DNA of 64,000 nucleotides from Arthrobacter ruber (lineage in GTDB: Bacteria > Actinomycetota > Actinomycetes > Actinomycetales > Micrococcaceae), in NCBI RefSeq assembly GCF_002954225.1, contig NZ_PPTH01000014.1:248001-312000 (forward strand). The letters run 5' to 3'. Position 1 is the first letter of the stretch. Every line of letters begins with the position of its first letter. The translations under genes and the position numbers were made by a program. The notes under the pieces were generated by a model. That model searched no databases. It saw only the letters and a list, made by a program, of their open reading frames with translations, and was not told the origin of the DNA. Below are positions 35,637 to 44,297 of this stretch, in pieces.

Positions 35637-36257
35637 TTACCGGAATTCCGGCCCGAGCACCACCGAGATGTCCGGGGAGATCTCGGGACTGTCCACGAGG
35701 TTCGTGATGCCGAGGTCTGCCGCCACGGCCTCCGCTGCGGCCCGCTGCGCCTCCCCGTTGTAGAAGATCACGGACACCCCCTGAGGTGCGCCGGTCCAGT
35801 TGCCGGGCAGGGCCGATGTCCAGCCTTCGGCGGCCAGACGTGCGGCCGCAACGGAGGCCTGACCGGGAGCGCCGGTGGCGTTGAGGACATTGACCGTTTG
35901 CGCACGGTCCGTCTCGTCGTCGGCGTCGCGCGTGGACGTGGCTTCCGCGCCCGCTTCGTCCTCGGCGTCCGAGGTCGACCCAGCCGAGGCGGACGGCTCG
36001 GCCGACGCGTCCTGGGCCTCGGCCGTGCTGGACGCCGTACCGGACAACGCGGCAGCGGAGCCGTCACCGCCGACGACGAAGCCCAGCCGGGGAAGGATGA
36101 AGTAGGCACCCACCCCGATCAGGAGCGCGAGCACTCCCACCGTGATCTTGAGCGCCAGTCCGTTCGACCCTGCCGGGATGAGCCGCTGCCGATGGACGCC
36201 CTGCCGCGCGGAAGACTCCGGGACCTTGTCGAACTCGTCCCGTGGGTGATCAGTCAT
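35637..36257 (-). CDS. Membrane-anchored LytR C-terminal domain protein
   Basis: A 206-residue protein with a cytoplasmic N-terminus, one membrane helix near residues 33-55 (LALKITVGVLALLIGVGAYFI), a disordered acidic Ser/Ala/Asp linker (about 65-118), and an extracytoplasmic LytR_C domain (QTVNVLNATGAPGQASVAAARLAAEGW through SPDISVVLGPEF). LytR_C domains accompany enzymes that attach polymers to the cell wall; alone they have no known catalytic role. It lies downstream of DUF3263, with which it is probably co-transcribed, and both are close to groEL in many actinobacteria. Confidence 0.9.
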   Translation of the reverse strand: MTDHPRDEFDKVPESSARQGVHRQRLIPAGSNGLALKITVGVLALLIGVGAYFILPRLGFVVGGDGSAAALSGTASSTAEAQDASAEPSASAGSTSDAEDEAGAEATSTRDADDETDRAQTVNVLNATGAPGQASVAAARLAAEGWTSALPGNWTGAPQGVSVIFYNGEAQRAAAEAVAADLGITNLVDSPEISPDISVVLGPEFR

Positions 36258-36294
36258 GGGTCAGGGTGGTCCTTCGTTCGTGAAGAGGGCTGGA

Positions 36295-36600
36295 CTAGAT
36301 GTCCGCACCGAGTCGGCGGGCGGATCGGGCCCTCTGACGGGTTGATCGCAGGCGCCTCAGTCGCTTCACGAGCATGGGGTCGTGCGCGAGGGCTGCCTCG
36401 GTGTCGATCAATGCGTTGAGCACCTGGTAGTAGTGCGTGGCTGACATGTTGAACAGGTCCCGGATCGCCTGCTCCTTGGCGCCGGAATACTTCCACCACT
36501 CGCGTTCGAGAGCGAGCATGCGCTGTTCACGGTCACCCAGGGCCAGTTTCGCGTCCTGTGCGGAAGCAGTAGTGTCCGAGTGCCCCTGTGGCTCGGCCAT
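36295..36600 (-). CDS. DUF3263 protein
   Basis: A 101-residue protein starting [13 protein letters not shown]. Its core, [51 protein letters not shown], is the DUF3263 domain. It looks like a small helix-turn-helix (the [22 protein letters not shown] stretch resembles a recognition helix), so DNA binding is plausible but unproven. It ends in a basic tail ([19 protein letters not shown]). The start is ATG 36600 with GGAAGG upstream. It probably shares an operon with the LytR_C gene 37 bases downstream and is divergent from ung. Confidence 0.9.
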   Translation of the reverse strand: MAEPQGHSDTTASAQDAKLALGDREQRMLALEREWWKYSGAKEQAIRDLFNMSATHYYQVLNALIDTEAALAHDPMLVKRLRRLRSTRQRARSARRLGADI

Positions 36601-36698
36601 CGCGCTACCGCCTTCCCTCCGACTGGCACATCTGTCATCCAATCGTAGAGGGGAATTACAGGCGTGTCATTCCGGCGGTGCCCACAGGAGTCGCGCGC

Positions 36699-36704
36699 AA
36701 GAAT
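36699..36704 (+). promoter_or_regulatory. Candidate -10 box for a leaderless transcript
   Basis: AAGAAT ends 6 bases before ATG 36711 of ung. It is a weaker match than the other examples. Confidence 0.4.
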
Positions 36705-36710
36705 GGGCTC

Positions 36711-37550
36711 ATGACCTCCGACGACGGCACCCTCTTCGACCTTCCCGAGACCCCTCCCGCGAGCAGTGCAGCAGGCGATCCACGCGTCCGCGCAGCCCGT
36801 AAGGCGGCAGGTACAACGATCCCGTCACCCAACGAATCGGTGTTCCCGTTCGCGGCACCGGCTTCCATCGGCGATCTGGTCCCCGCCGACTGGGCGGCAG
36901 CGCTGGAACCCGTGGAGCCCGTCCTCCACCAGCTCGCCACGTCCCTCGCGGCCGATCTCGACGACGGACGGCGGGTACTGCCCGACGCGCGCCACATCCT
37001 GAGGGCCTTCACCACACCGCTGGACCGCGTCCGGGTGGTCATCGTGGGACAGGATCCCTACCCGACCGTCGGTCATGCAGTCGGTCTGAGCTTCGCCGTC
37101 GATCCGGCGACACGACCGATACCCCGCAGCCTGGCGAACATCTACCGGGAGTTGGCCTCGGACACGGGGACAGCCCCGCCCGCGACCGGAGACCTGTCGG
37201 GCTGGGCCGAGCAGGGAGTGCTCCTGCTCAACCGGGTACTGACGGTCCGCGCCGGAGAGACGGCGTCCCATCGGGGGCTCGGCTGGGAGCTCGTGACCGA
37301 TGCCGCGATCCGGGCGCTCGTGGCGCGGGGCGGGCCACTCGTGGCCATTCTCTGGGGCAAGGACGCCCTGCGCCTGAAGCCCCTGCTCGGCTCCACGCCC
37401 ACCGTCGAATCCGTCCACCCGAGTCCGCTCTCCGCCTCGCGGGGGTTCTTCGGCTCGCGGCCCTTCACGCGGGTGAACGACCTCCTGATGCAGCAGGGCG
37501 CCGACCCCATCGACTGGTCGCGCACCTCGACGAACCGCACGGGGTCCTAG
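36711..37550 (+). CDS. ung: Uracil-DNA glycosylase (family 1)
   Basis: A 279-residue enzyme that removes uracil from DNA. The catalytic water-activating loop [20 protein letters not shown] and the leucine/His loop [18 protein letters not shown] identify family 1. Uracil recognition residues appear in [15 protein letters not shown]. It is about 50 residues longer than E. coli Ung because of an N-terminal acidic extension ([19 protein letters not shown]), which may bind a partner. ATG 36711 is placed for a leaderless mRNA. It is divergent from DUF3263. Confidence 0.96.
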   Translation: MTSDDGTLFDLPETPPASSAAGDPRVRAARKAAGTTIPSPNESVFPFAAPASIGDLVPADWAAALEPVEPVLHQLATSLAADLDDGRRVLPDARHILRAFTTPLDRVRVVIVGQDPYPTVGHAVGLSFAVDPATRPIPRSLANIYRELASDTGTAPPATGDLSGWAEQGVLLLNRVLTVRAGETASHRGLGWELVTDAAIRALVARGGPLVAILWGKDALRLKPLLGSTPTVESVHPSPLSASRGFFGSRPFTRVNDLLMQQGADPIDWSRTSTNRTGS

Positions 37551-37664
37551 GCGGCGATGTCAGCAGACAGTCGGGACCCGGATGACGACAGGTAGCAACG
37601 TCGGCGTCGGCAAGCGGGGACCCGGCGCGATCGACGCCGGCGGCCGCACCGGCGGCGAAGCGGC

Positions 37665-39362
37665 CTACCGCCGTCGGTTCCGCTGCCGCTCGTTCGAGCT
37701 CAGCTTCCGGGTGAAGGGCCGCGCCAGGTTGTCTCCGAGGACCACCCCCGCGGCGATCGCCAGCACGATCGTGAGCGCGTTGAAGAGGCCGAACGCGCCG
37801 TCGCCCGCCACCCCCGAGTCGATGGTGAGCATGTACATGGACCGGAAGACGGTCAGTCCCGGGTAGAGGAACAGGACTGCCGGGACGGCGACGACCAGCT
37901 GCGGAGCACCGAAACGGAGCGCGACGACGCGCGAGAGGGCACCGATCAGGATGGCCGCGAGCGCCGGCGCGAGCCGGTAGCCCACGCCCGCCGCCGTGGC
38001 GCTGATCAGCAGGAGGTATCCGGCGACCGCCACGAGCGACGTCGGGATCACGAGCTTCACGTCCGTCTGCTCCGCGATGCAGATCATCGCCACTGCGACG
38101 AAGGTGAGCACGGCGACCACGGGCCACGGATACTGGCTGCCGGAGGACTCCAGCACCTCCAGTTCGGGGATCCCGAGGGCCGTACCGGCCACCAGCGCGA
38201 CGGCGATCCCGGCCACCAGCGCCGCGAAGATGAGGATCGCCGAGAGGAACCTCCCCGCGGCGGTGACCGGGAAGCCGTTGATGGCATCCTGGGTCGCCGA
38301 GACGAGTCGGCCCGTGGGCAGGAGCAGGAGGATGCCTCCCACCACCACGAGGGCCGGGGCGATCGGGACCTGCAGCCACCAGAACAGCAGCGCGATCAGG
38401 GTGACGAGCGCTGACGACGTCGCGACGGAGAAGAACTCGGGGACACGCCATTCTCCGAGCTTGCGGCTGACGAGGTCCACGAGGATGCAGCTGACGAACC
38501 CGACGAGTGAGCCCAGCGGTGTCCCGCCGACGAACGCGACGATCGCCGCCGCGAAGATCCCGAAGGCCGCCGTCACCATCCAGCGTGGGAACGGCTTGGG
38601 CCGGTGGATGATCTCGTCCAGCCGCTGGGTCGCCTCCGTACGGGAGACGCCGCCGTCGGCGATGTCGGACACCAGCCGGTGGATGGCGGTGAGACCGGCA
38701 TAGTTGTTCGTCCAAGAGCGCACCACCCGCAGGACGGTCGTCGGCGTCTGGTCCCTGGCCGAGTAGTTGATCACCACCGACTGGTTGGTGATGTCCACCT
38801 CGATGTGCTCGAGCCCGAAGGCCGCGGTGACCGCGATGATGCTCGTCTCGACCTCGAGGGCCCCGGCGCCGTAGCGGAACATCGTCTCGGCGAGGTTGAG
38901 GGCGAAGTCCAGGGCCTTGCGGGCGCTGGCGTCGGGGCCCCCGACGTGGATCGTGGGATTCGCGTACGGGCTGCCGGCAAGCCGCTCCACGATGCTCATG
39001 GCCTGGGTGGGCGGGGCCTCTCCCTGCACCAGGCGGCGGAGCACGCTGCGTGCCGCCGCGTTGGGACGGCTCGACGACGGCACGCTCTGCGGTGTGGTGG
39101 GCAGCGCATCGGCCGGCTTCGTGACGGCCTGCCGCTGCCGGCTCTGCCGTTGCGGCTTCGGCGCGGCTGCAGGACGCCGGGACGGCGTGCCGGTCTTCGG
39201 CGGCTTCCGGCCACCGCTCCCCCTGCCCGCGGCGAGCCGGTTCTTCTCGTCGTCGCTCGGGTCGAAGGGACGCTGGATCACCGGGAGCGCCTGGGCGACG
39301 GGTGACGGGTTGGTGGTGGGCGAGCGGCCATCCACCGGTTCGTCATGCTGACCCTCGGTCAT
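37665..39362 (-). CDS. Threonine/serine exporter family protein (ThrE type)
   Basis: A 565-residue membrane protein. Residues 1-125 are a basic, Pro-rich cytoplasmic tail. Next is the ThrE N-terminal domain (MFRYGAGALEVETSIIAVTAAFGLEHIEVDITN, near 170-205). About ten helices follow in two blocks: five after PFPRWMVTAAFGIFAAAI and five in the C-terminal half. This DUF1212 plus DUF3815 fusion matches Corynebacterium ThrE, a proton-driven exporter of threonine and serine. The true substrate may differ. It ends RKLSSNERQRNRRR. Upstream on the same strand are the two FemX genes. Confidence 0.9.
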   Translation of the reverse strand: MTEGQHDEPVDGRSPTTNPSPVAQALPVIQRPFDPSDDEKNRLAAGRGSGGRKPPKTGTPSRRPAAAPKPQRQSRQRQAVTKPADALPTTPQSVPSSSRPNAAARSVLRRLVQGEAPPTQAMSIVERLAGSPYANPTIHVGGPDASARKALDFALNLAETMFRYGAGALEVETSIIAVTAAFGLEHIEVDITNQSVVINYSARDQTPTTVLRVVRSWTNNYAGLTAIHRLVSDIADGGVSRTEATQRLDEIIHRPKPFPRWMVTAAFGIFAAAIVAFVGGTPLGSLVGFVSCILVDLVSRKLGEWRVPEFFSVATSSALVTLIALLFWWLQVPIAPALVVVGGILLLLPTGRLVSATQDAINGFPVTAAGRFLSAILIFAALVAGIAVALVAGTALGIPELEVLESSGSQYPWPVVAVLTFVAVAMICIAEQTDVKLVIPTSLVAVAGYLLLISATAAGVGYRLAPALAAILIGALSRVVALRFGAPQLVVAVPAVLFLYPGLTVFRSMYMLTIDSGVAGDGAFGLFNALTIVLAIAAGVVLGDNLARPFTRKLSSNERQRNRRR

Positions 39363-39412
39363 GGGAGCACCTCTTGATCGTCCCTCTGGGTGGTTCGGGG
39401 GCCTGGGAAGGC

Positions 39413-40486
39413 CTAGTAGAAAGGCTGCCGGTGACGACGCCAGTGGATCTGGCGTGCGACGCGCTCACCCATCGCCTGCCAGACACGGTAGGTGCGCGGC
39501 CGCACCACGGCGTCGTAGCATCCTGCGAAGTCGGTCACCGTCTTGGTGAAGCTCGTCTTGAACATGCCCAGGCCGTACTGCGGGTGATCCTTGTCCTTGA
39601 GCCGGTCAGCCGGAGGGGTGCCGCAGAAGTCGTATTCGCGGGCCCCGAGGCGCTTCATGTCGAGGATCGCCTCCCACTGGACGAGATGGGAGTCCCCGTA
39701 CTGGCTGCGCTTGGGCAGGGAGCCGCCGTCCTTGTAGGTGGCCTTCTCCCCGTACAGGATGACGAACGCACCGACCGAGGGCCTCCCGTCCTCGAAGACG
39801 AAGTAGAAGCGGCCCATGCCTGCGTCGACGAACTCCTGCCAGAAGCCCCGGTAGTACTCGTACGGCCTCGGCACGGCGGACAGGCGGCCCTGCTGGGCCT
39901 GGCCGATCAGCGCATACATGGTCCGGTACGTCTCCTCGGAGGGCTCCACACGCTGCGCCTGGACGCCGTCCCGGAGGGCGCGACGCACGGCGTTGCGTCC
40001 GCGGGACGAGAGGTTCCGCAGGAGCTGGTTCTCGTCGGGGGTGAGGTCCAGGAGGGCGGTGCTGTCATTGGCCTGGATGTTGAACGACTTCACCAGCCCC
40101 GCCCCGGTGAACAGTGCCCTCACCTCGTCGGAATCGGGGACGTCGGGCTCGATCTTCACCGCGAAGACCCGCCCCGGCTGACGCCGGGCGTAGGCGACGA
40201 CCGCGTCGGTGAACGGCGGGACGTCCTCCGGCACGGCGGTGTCGGGGCCCTTGATGAGGTACCACAGGGCGCCGAGCGCGGGGATGCTGCGCTGGTAGGC
40301 GACGACATAGCTCGTGTAGGCGTCGGACTCGACGGCGAGATGGATCGGCGTCCAGCCCTGGCGCTGCTTGACGCGGCTGAACGGCCCCGACTGGAGGACG
40401 TTGCCGCCCAGTGGGTTAGCCGGCACGAGCTCGTCCCAGCGCTCCACCTCGGCCGCCGTGGCTGCGCGTGCGGTGAACTTCGTCAT
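39413..40486 (-). CDS. FemABX peptidyltransferase (second of pair)
   Basis: A 357-residue Fem ligase with two GNAT-like halves. These enzymes use aminoacyl-tRNA to add residues to the stem-peptide Lys of lipid II, building the interpeptide bridge of A-type peptidoglycan. Family features include NPLGGNVLQSGPFSRVKQRQGW, WYLIKGPDT, RNLSSRGRNAVRRALRDGV, FYFVFEDGRPSVGAFVILYGEKATYKDGGS and the closing GLGMFKTSFTKTVTDFAGCYD. ATG 40486 lies 2 bases after the stop of a paralogue, so the pair is one operon. The two enzymes probably add successive bridge residues. Confidence 0.92.
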   Translation of the reverse strand: MTKFTARAATAAEVERWDELVPANPLGGNVLQSGPFSRVKQRQGWTPIHLAVESDAYTSYVVAYQRSIPALGALWYLIKGPDTAVPEDVPPFTDAVVAYARRQPGRVFAVKIEPDVPDSDEVRALFTGAGLVKSFNIQANDSTALLDLTPDENQLLRNLSSRGRNAVRRALRDGVQAQRVEPSEETYRTMYALIGQAQQGRLSAVPRPYEYYRGFWQEFVDAGMGRFYFVFEDGRPSVGAFVILYGEKATYKDGGSLPKRSQYGDSHLVQWEAILDMKRLGAREYDFCGTPPADRLKDKDHPQYGLGMFKTSFTKTVTDFAGCYDAVVRPRTYRVWQAMGERVARQIHWRRHRQPFY

Positions 40487-40488
40487 GC

Positions 40489-41529
40489 TCAGTACCAGCT
40501 CTCGTGGTGGCGCATGCGATGCACCTTCAAGGTCGCGCGCTCGCCGATCCGTGTCCAGGCCCGGTGCTGCAATGCTTTGACGGGGAGGTCGAAGGTCCCC
40601 ACGAAATCGGTGATGGTGGAGTTGAACCCTGTCTTGAACATCCCGATCCCGTAGTGCTCGTGGTCCTTGTTCTTCGCCTCGCTCGACGGCGGTGCACCGC
40701 AGAGGTCGTACTCCGTGACGCCCCGGATCTTCAGCCATTCGATCGCCGCCACCTCGAGCAGGGCACTGGCTCCGCGGACGGTGCGCTTGCGCGTGCTCGC
40801 GGCGTCCTTGCGGCTCGCCTTCGCCCCGAGCATCATGATGAAGTCGGCGGACACCACCTCGCCCTCGACGTAGGCGAACAGGAACGCTCCCGCCTGCGCG
40901 CGGGCGTGCCGCTGCCAGAAGGAGGTGTAGTACTCCTCGCTGCGGATCGAGAAGCTGCCCTCGGCCGTCTCGTCCAGCAGGCGATAGAAGATCCTGCAGT
41001 TCTCGTCGTCGACCTCGACCACGCGGGTCTCGACACCGGCCTTGCGGGCCGCGCGGATGTTGTACCTGGTCTTCGATCCGAACGAGGCCTCGATGCTCTC
41101 GAGGTCACCCGAGATGTCGAGGACCACCGTGGACACGTTGGGCTGCACGTTGGTGGTGCGCACCAGCCCTGCCGCCTCCAGCGCTTCCGCCACCTCGGGG
41201 TCGGAGGGGAGCTCGGGGTCGATCTTGATGCCGAACACCCCACGGCCGGCCGCGAAGGCCTTCAGTTCGGGCAGCAGTGCGGCGAGGGATGCTGCATCCT
41301 CCACGCCCGGCCCCTTGGGGACGTACCAGTAGCGCCCCAGCGGAAGGACGGTTTTCTGCAGCACCGTGAGGGCCACGCCGTCCAGGCGCAGATACACCGG
41401 CGTCCAGCCCGTGGCGCGCTTCTGCTCGGCGAATTCCCGCCCCTGCATCACGTTCCCGCCGTCCGGATTCTCGCTGATGATGCTGTTCCAACGGGCAACC
41501 TCGTCGGGCATTGCAAAGCGGGTAGTCAT
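40489..41529 (-). CDS. FemABX peptidyltransferase (first of pair)
   Basis: A 346-residue paralogue of the next gene, with matching landmarks: NPDGGNVMQGREFAEQKRATGW, RYWYVPKGPGV, FGSKTRYNIRAARKAGVE, FLFAYVEGEVVSADFIMMLGAKASRKDAAS, EYDLCGAPPSSEAKNKDHEHYGIGMFKTGF and the end HRMRHHESWY. It uses aminoacyl-tRNA to extend the lipid II stem peptide. Two distinct enzymes fit an Arthrobacter bridge of more than one residue type; which adds which cannot be read from sequence. It is the upstream gene of the pair. Confidence 0.92.
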   Translation of the reverse strand: MTTRFAMPDEVARWNSIISENPDGGNVMQGREFAEQKRATGWTPVYLRLDGVALTVLQKTVLPLGRYWYVPKGPGVEDAASLAALLPELKAFAAGRGVFGIKIDPELPSDPEVAEALEAAGLVRTTNVQPNVSTVVLDISGDLESIEASFGSKTRYNIRAARKAGVETRVVEVDDENCRIFYRLLDETAEGSFSIRSEEYYTSFWQRHARAQAGAFLFAYVEGEVVSADFIMMLGAKASRKDAASTRKRTVRGASALLEVAAIEWLKIRGVTEYDLCGAPPSSEAKNKDHEHYGIGMFKTGFNSTITDFVGTFDLPVKALQHRAWTRIGERATLKVHRMRHHESWY

Positions 41530-41642
41530 GATGATCGAGTCTACGGCAGGGCCCGAATCCCCTCCAAAGCACCACTCCGTAGCATCACTCCCCCTGCACG
41601 GTGGTTGCCTGCGGAACCTATCGCTCGGCGAGCCGACGCGGC

Positions 41643-41648
41643 TAGCAT
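41643..41648 (+). promoter_or_regulatory. Candidate -10 box for a leaderless transcript
   Basis: TAGCAT ends 6 bases before ATG 41655 of the aldo/keto reductase. Confidence 0.55.
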
Positions 41649-41654
41649 CGCCCT

Positions 41655-42659
41655 ATGGACTTCAGACACCTCGGCAACAGCGGATTCAAGATCTCGGAGA
41701 TCACCTACGGCAACTGGCTCACCCACGGATCGCAGGTGGAGAACGACGTCGCCACCCGGTGCGTGCGCGCAGCACTCGACGTCGGCATCACCACGTTCGA
41801 CACCGCGGACGTGTACGCGAACACGGCGGCGGAGACCGTCCTCGGCGAGGCGCTGAAGGGTGAGCGCCGGCAGTCGCTCGAGATCTTCACGAAGGTCTGG
41901 GGGCCCACGGGGCCGAAAGGCCACAACGACGTCGGGCTGTCCCGCAAGCACATCATGGAGTCGATCGACGGCTCCCTGCAGCGCCTGCAGACGGACTACG
42001 TGGACCTGTACCAGGCCCACCGCTACGACTACGCGACCCCGCTCGAGGAGACGATGCAGGCGTTCGCCGACATCGTGCGCCAGGGCAAGGCGCTCTACAT
42101 CGGTGTCAGCGAGTGGACAGCGCAGCAGATCCGCGACGGGCACGCCCTCTCCAAGGAGCTCGGCTTCCAGCTGATCTCCAACCAGCCGCAGTACTCGATG
42201 CTGTGGCGGGTCATCGAGGGCGAGGTCGTCCCGACGTCGGAGGAGCTCGGCCTGTCCCAGATCGCCTGGTCGCCCGTCGCGCAGGGCGTGCTGACCGGCA
42301 AGTACAAGCCGGGGCAGCAGCCCGAGCAGGGGACGCGGGCCTCGGACGAGAAGGGCGGCGCCGACATGATCAAGCGCTGGATGGGCGACGAGGTCCTCAC
42401 CGGCGTCCAGAAGCTCGCGCCCATCGCCGACGGCGTGGGCCTCACCATGGCGCAGCTCGCGATCGCGTGGGTGCTGCAGAACAGCAACGTCGCCTCGGCG
42501 ATCATCGGCGCCTCGCGCCCCGAGCAGGTGGAGTCGAACGCGGCCGCCGCGGGCGTGAAGCTGGACGACGACGTCATGAAGGCGATCGACGATGCCATCG
42601 GCGGCCTCGCCGAGACCGACGTCGAGAAGACCGTCTCCCCCGCGGACCGGCCGGCCTGA
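41655..42659 (+). CDS. Aldo/keto reductase (potassium-channel beta-subunit-like family)
   Basis: A 334-residue TIM-barrel NADPH oxidoreductase. Start MDFRHLGNSGFKISEITYGNW is typical. The catalytic tetrad is visible: Asp and Tyr in TFDTADVYAN, Lys in IFTKVWGPTG and His in YQAHRYD. The C-terminal cofactor site reads SAIIGASRPEQVESNAAA. Enzymes of this branch reduce aldehydes and methylglyoxal; the substrate is unknown. It overlaps the following epimerase gene in TGATG, so the two are translationally coupled and may act in one pathway. Confidence 0.95.
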   Translation: MDFRHLGNSGFKISEITYGNWLTHGSQVENDVATRCVRAALDVGITTFDTADVYANTAAETVLGEALKGERRQSLEIFTKVWGPTGPKGHNDVGLSRKHIMESIDGSLQRLQTDYVDLYQAHRYDYATPLEETMQAFADIVRQGKALYIGVSEWTAQQIRDGHALSKELGFQLISNQPQYSMLWRVIEGEVVPTSEELGLSQIAWSPVAQGVLTGKYKPGQQPEQGTRASDEKGGADMIKRWMGDEVLTGVQKLAPIADGVGLTMAQLAIAWVLQNSNVASAIIGASRPEQVESNAAAAGVKLDDDVMKAIDDAIGGLAETDVEKTVSPADRPA

Positions 42660-43522
42660 TGGGGGACCCCACCCCCCTGAACGTCGCGGTCACGGGATCG
42701 AACGGCAAGCTCGGCCGCAGCGTGGTGCGCGGCCTGCGCGAGGCCGGGCACACCGTGCTCGAGCTCGACCAGTACGGCGAGCGCAGCCCGGAGTTCCTGC
42801 GCATCGATCTGCGGGACTACGGACAGGTGGTCGATGCGCTCCTCGGCGTGGACGACCGGCACAGTGGCTTCGACGCCGTCGTGCACCTCGGGGCCATCCC
42901 TGCCCCTGGGCTGCAGGCGGACGTGGCGACGTTCCACAACAACATGGCGGCCACCTACAACGTCTTCCAGGCGTGCCGTCGGGCCGGCATCAGGCGGATC
43001 GTCTACGCGTCCAGCGAGACGGTCCTCGGGCTGCCCTTCGACACGCCTCCCCCGTACATCCCCGTCGATGAGGACTACCCGGCCCGGCCCGAGAGCACCT
43101 ACTCGCTGGTGAAGCACCTGGAGGAGCAGCTGGCCATCGAGTTGACGCGCTGGGATCCGCAGCTGAGCATCACGGCGCTTCGGTTCTCGAACGTCATGGA
43201 TCCCGAGGACTATGCGGAATTCCCGTCCTTCGACGCCGATGCCACGGCCCGCAAGTGGAACCTGTGGGGCTACATCGACGGGCGCGACGGCGCCCAGGCC
43301 GTGGCGAAGGCCTTGGAGAACGCCGCACCGGGCTTCGACCGCTTCATCATCGCCGCGGCGGACACCGTCATGACGCGCGCGAGCGCGGAGCTCGCGGCGG
43401 AGGTGTTCCCCGGCGTCGCCCTGACGCGGGCCGTGGAGGGCACCGAGACGCTCCTCTCGATCACCAGGGCACGCACCGTGCTGGGGTACGAGCCCCGGCA
43501 CAGCTGGCGCGACTACGTCTAG
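42659..43522 (+). CDS. NAD-dependent epimerase/dehydratase family protein (extended SDR)
   Basis: A 287-residue Rossmann protein. The start at ATG 42659 shares bases with the reductase's stop. The nucleotide site is AVTGSNGKLGRSVVRGLREAG; the next motif is AVVHLGAIPAPG. The catalytic region has YASSETVLG and the Tyr-x3-Lys of STYSLVKHLEEQLA. The sequence resembles uronate dehydrogenase-like and UDP-sugar epimerase-like proteins but is too general to pick one. Being coupled to an aldo/keto reductase, it may help break down or modify a sugar. Confidence 0.92.
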   Translation: MGDPTPLNVAVTGSNGKLGRSVVRGLREAGHTVLELDQYGERSPEFLRIDLRDYGQVVDALLGVDDRHSGFDAVVHLGAIPAPGLQADVATFHNNMAATYNVFQACRRAGIRRIVYASSETVLGLPFDTPPPYIPVDEDYPARPESTYSLVKHLEEQLAIELTRWDPQLSITALRFSNVMDPEDYAEFPSFDADATARKWNLWGYIDGRDGAQAVAKALENAAPGFDRFIIAAADTVMTRASAELAAEVFPGVALTRAVEGTETLLSITRARTVLGYEPRHSWRDYV

Positions 43523-43625
43523 CCCCCGCTCCTGCGCCCGGGCGGCAGTACGAACTGTCGTCCGGGCAGGAAGATCAGTAGGCTGATGATCGAAGGATGC
43601 GCAGCACCGATGAAAGGCAGAGAAG

Positions 43626-44078
43626 ATGACCGAGAACCTTCCCGATGAGGAACTGACCATCGTGGGCGAGGAGCCCGAGACGCCGAACGATGCGCTCGCA
43701 CCCGAAGCCTTCGACCCCGTGCTCGAGGGTCGGCCCGACGATTACGAGGGTGCGGCGGAGATCAACCCCGACCGATGGCAGGAGGACCCACTCCTGCAGG
43801 ACGAGCCCGGCGCTGCCGTGACCGGCGACGACGAGAACGGTGTCTCCGCGATCGGCGAGGAGGGGTACCTCAGCGACCAGACCCTCCGCGACGAGACGGC
43901 CGAGGTGCGCTTCGCTCACGGTGATGAGCAGGTCCCGCCGGGCGAGCCCATGATGGGCGAGGCCGCCGCGGACGTGGACTTCGGCATGATGGAGGACGAC
44001 GAGGTGGACGCGAGCGACGATCCCGCCAACCGCGGCGGCTCTCCGCTCAGCGCCATGGACGAGCAGGACGTCACGTAG
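43626..44078 (+). CDS. DUF5709 protein
   Basis: A 150-residue, strongly acidic, probably disordered soluble protein: MTENLPDEELTIVGEEPETPNDALAPEAFDP, then EEGYLSDQTLRDETAEVRF and DDPANRGGSPLSAMDEQDVT. It matches the actinobacterial DUF5709 family. The function is unknown; such acidic proteins are often stress-related. GGCAGAGAAG stands before ATG 43626, and TAGGCT some 50 bases upstream may be a promoter -10 giving a real leader. A clear terminator follows. Confidence 0.85.
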   Translation: MTENLPDEELTIVGEEPETPNDALAPEAFDPVLEGRPDDYEGAAEINPDRWQEDPLLQDEPGAAVTGDDENGVSAIGEEGYLSDQTLRDETAEVRFAHGDEQVPPGEPMMGEAAADVDFGMMEDDEVDASDDPANRGGSPLSAMDEQDVT

Positions 44079-44094
44079 CGGACGGCTCCTGAAG

Positions 44095-44128
44095 GACGAG
44101 GCCCCGGGCACGCGCCCGGGGCTTCGTC
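44095..44128 (+). terminator. Terminator after DUF5709
   Basis: A 15-bp stem (arms 44095-44109 and 44114-44128) with one G-U-type mismatch and a 4-base loop lies 16 bases after the stop. Confidence 0.8.
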
Positions 44129-44249
44129 ATGTGCCCGACCATTCGGTATCGTCCCGGTGTCGCCTCCCCGACCCGGGACACCGAGGCCGCGGACCAGGAC
44201 CACCGACGACGACGGCGTGACCCGTCCCACATCCGGAATAGCCCCCGGT

Positions 44250-44297
44250 CGAGGCCGGTTACCGCCCGGTAGGAAACCTACCGGAAAGCAGGCCTCG
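44250..44297 (+). promoter_or_regulatory. Nested inverted repeats over the Old Yellow Enzyme start
   Basis: Inner arms CCGGTAGG (44266-44273) and CCTACCGG (44277-44284) flank AAA. Outer arms CGAGGCC (44250-44256) and GGCCTCG (44291-44297) enclose them. The last base of the outer arm is the G of the GTG start codon. It could be a DNA operator or an RNA fold that hides the start. Confidence 0.6.
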
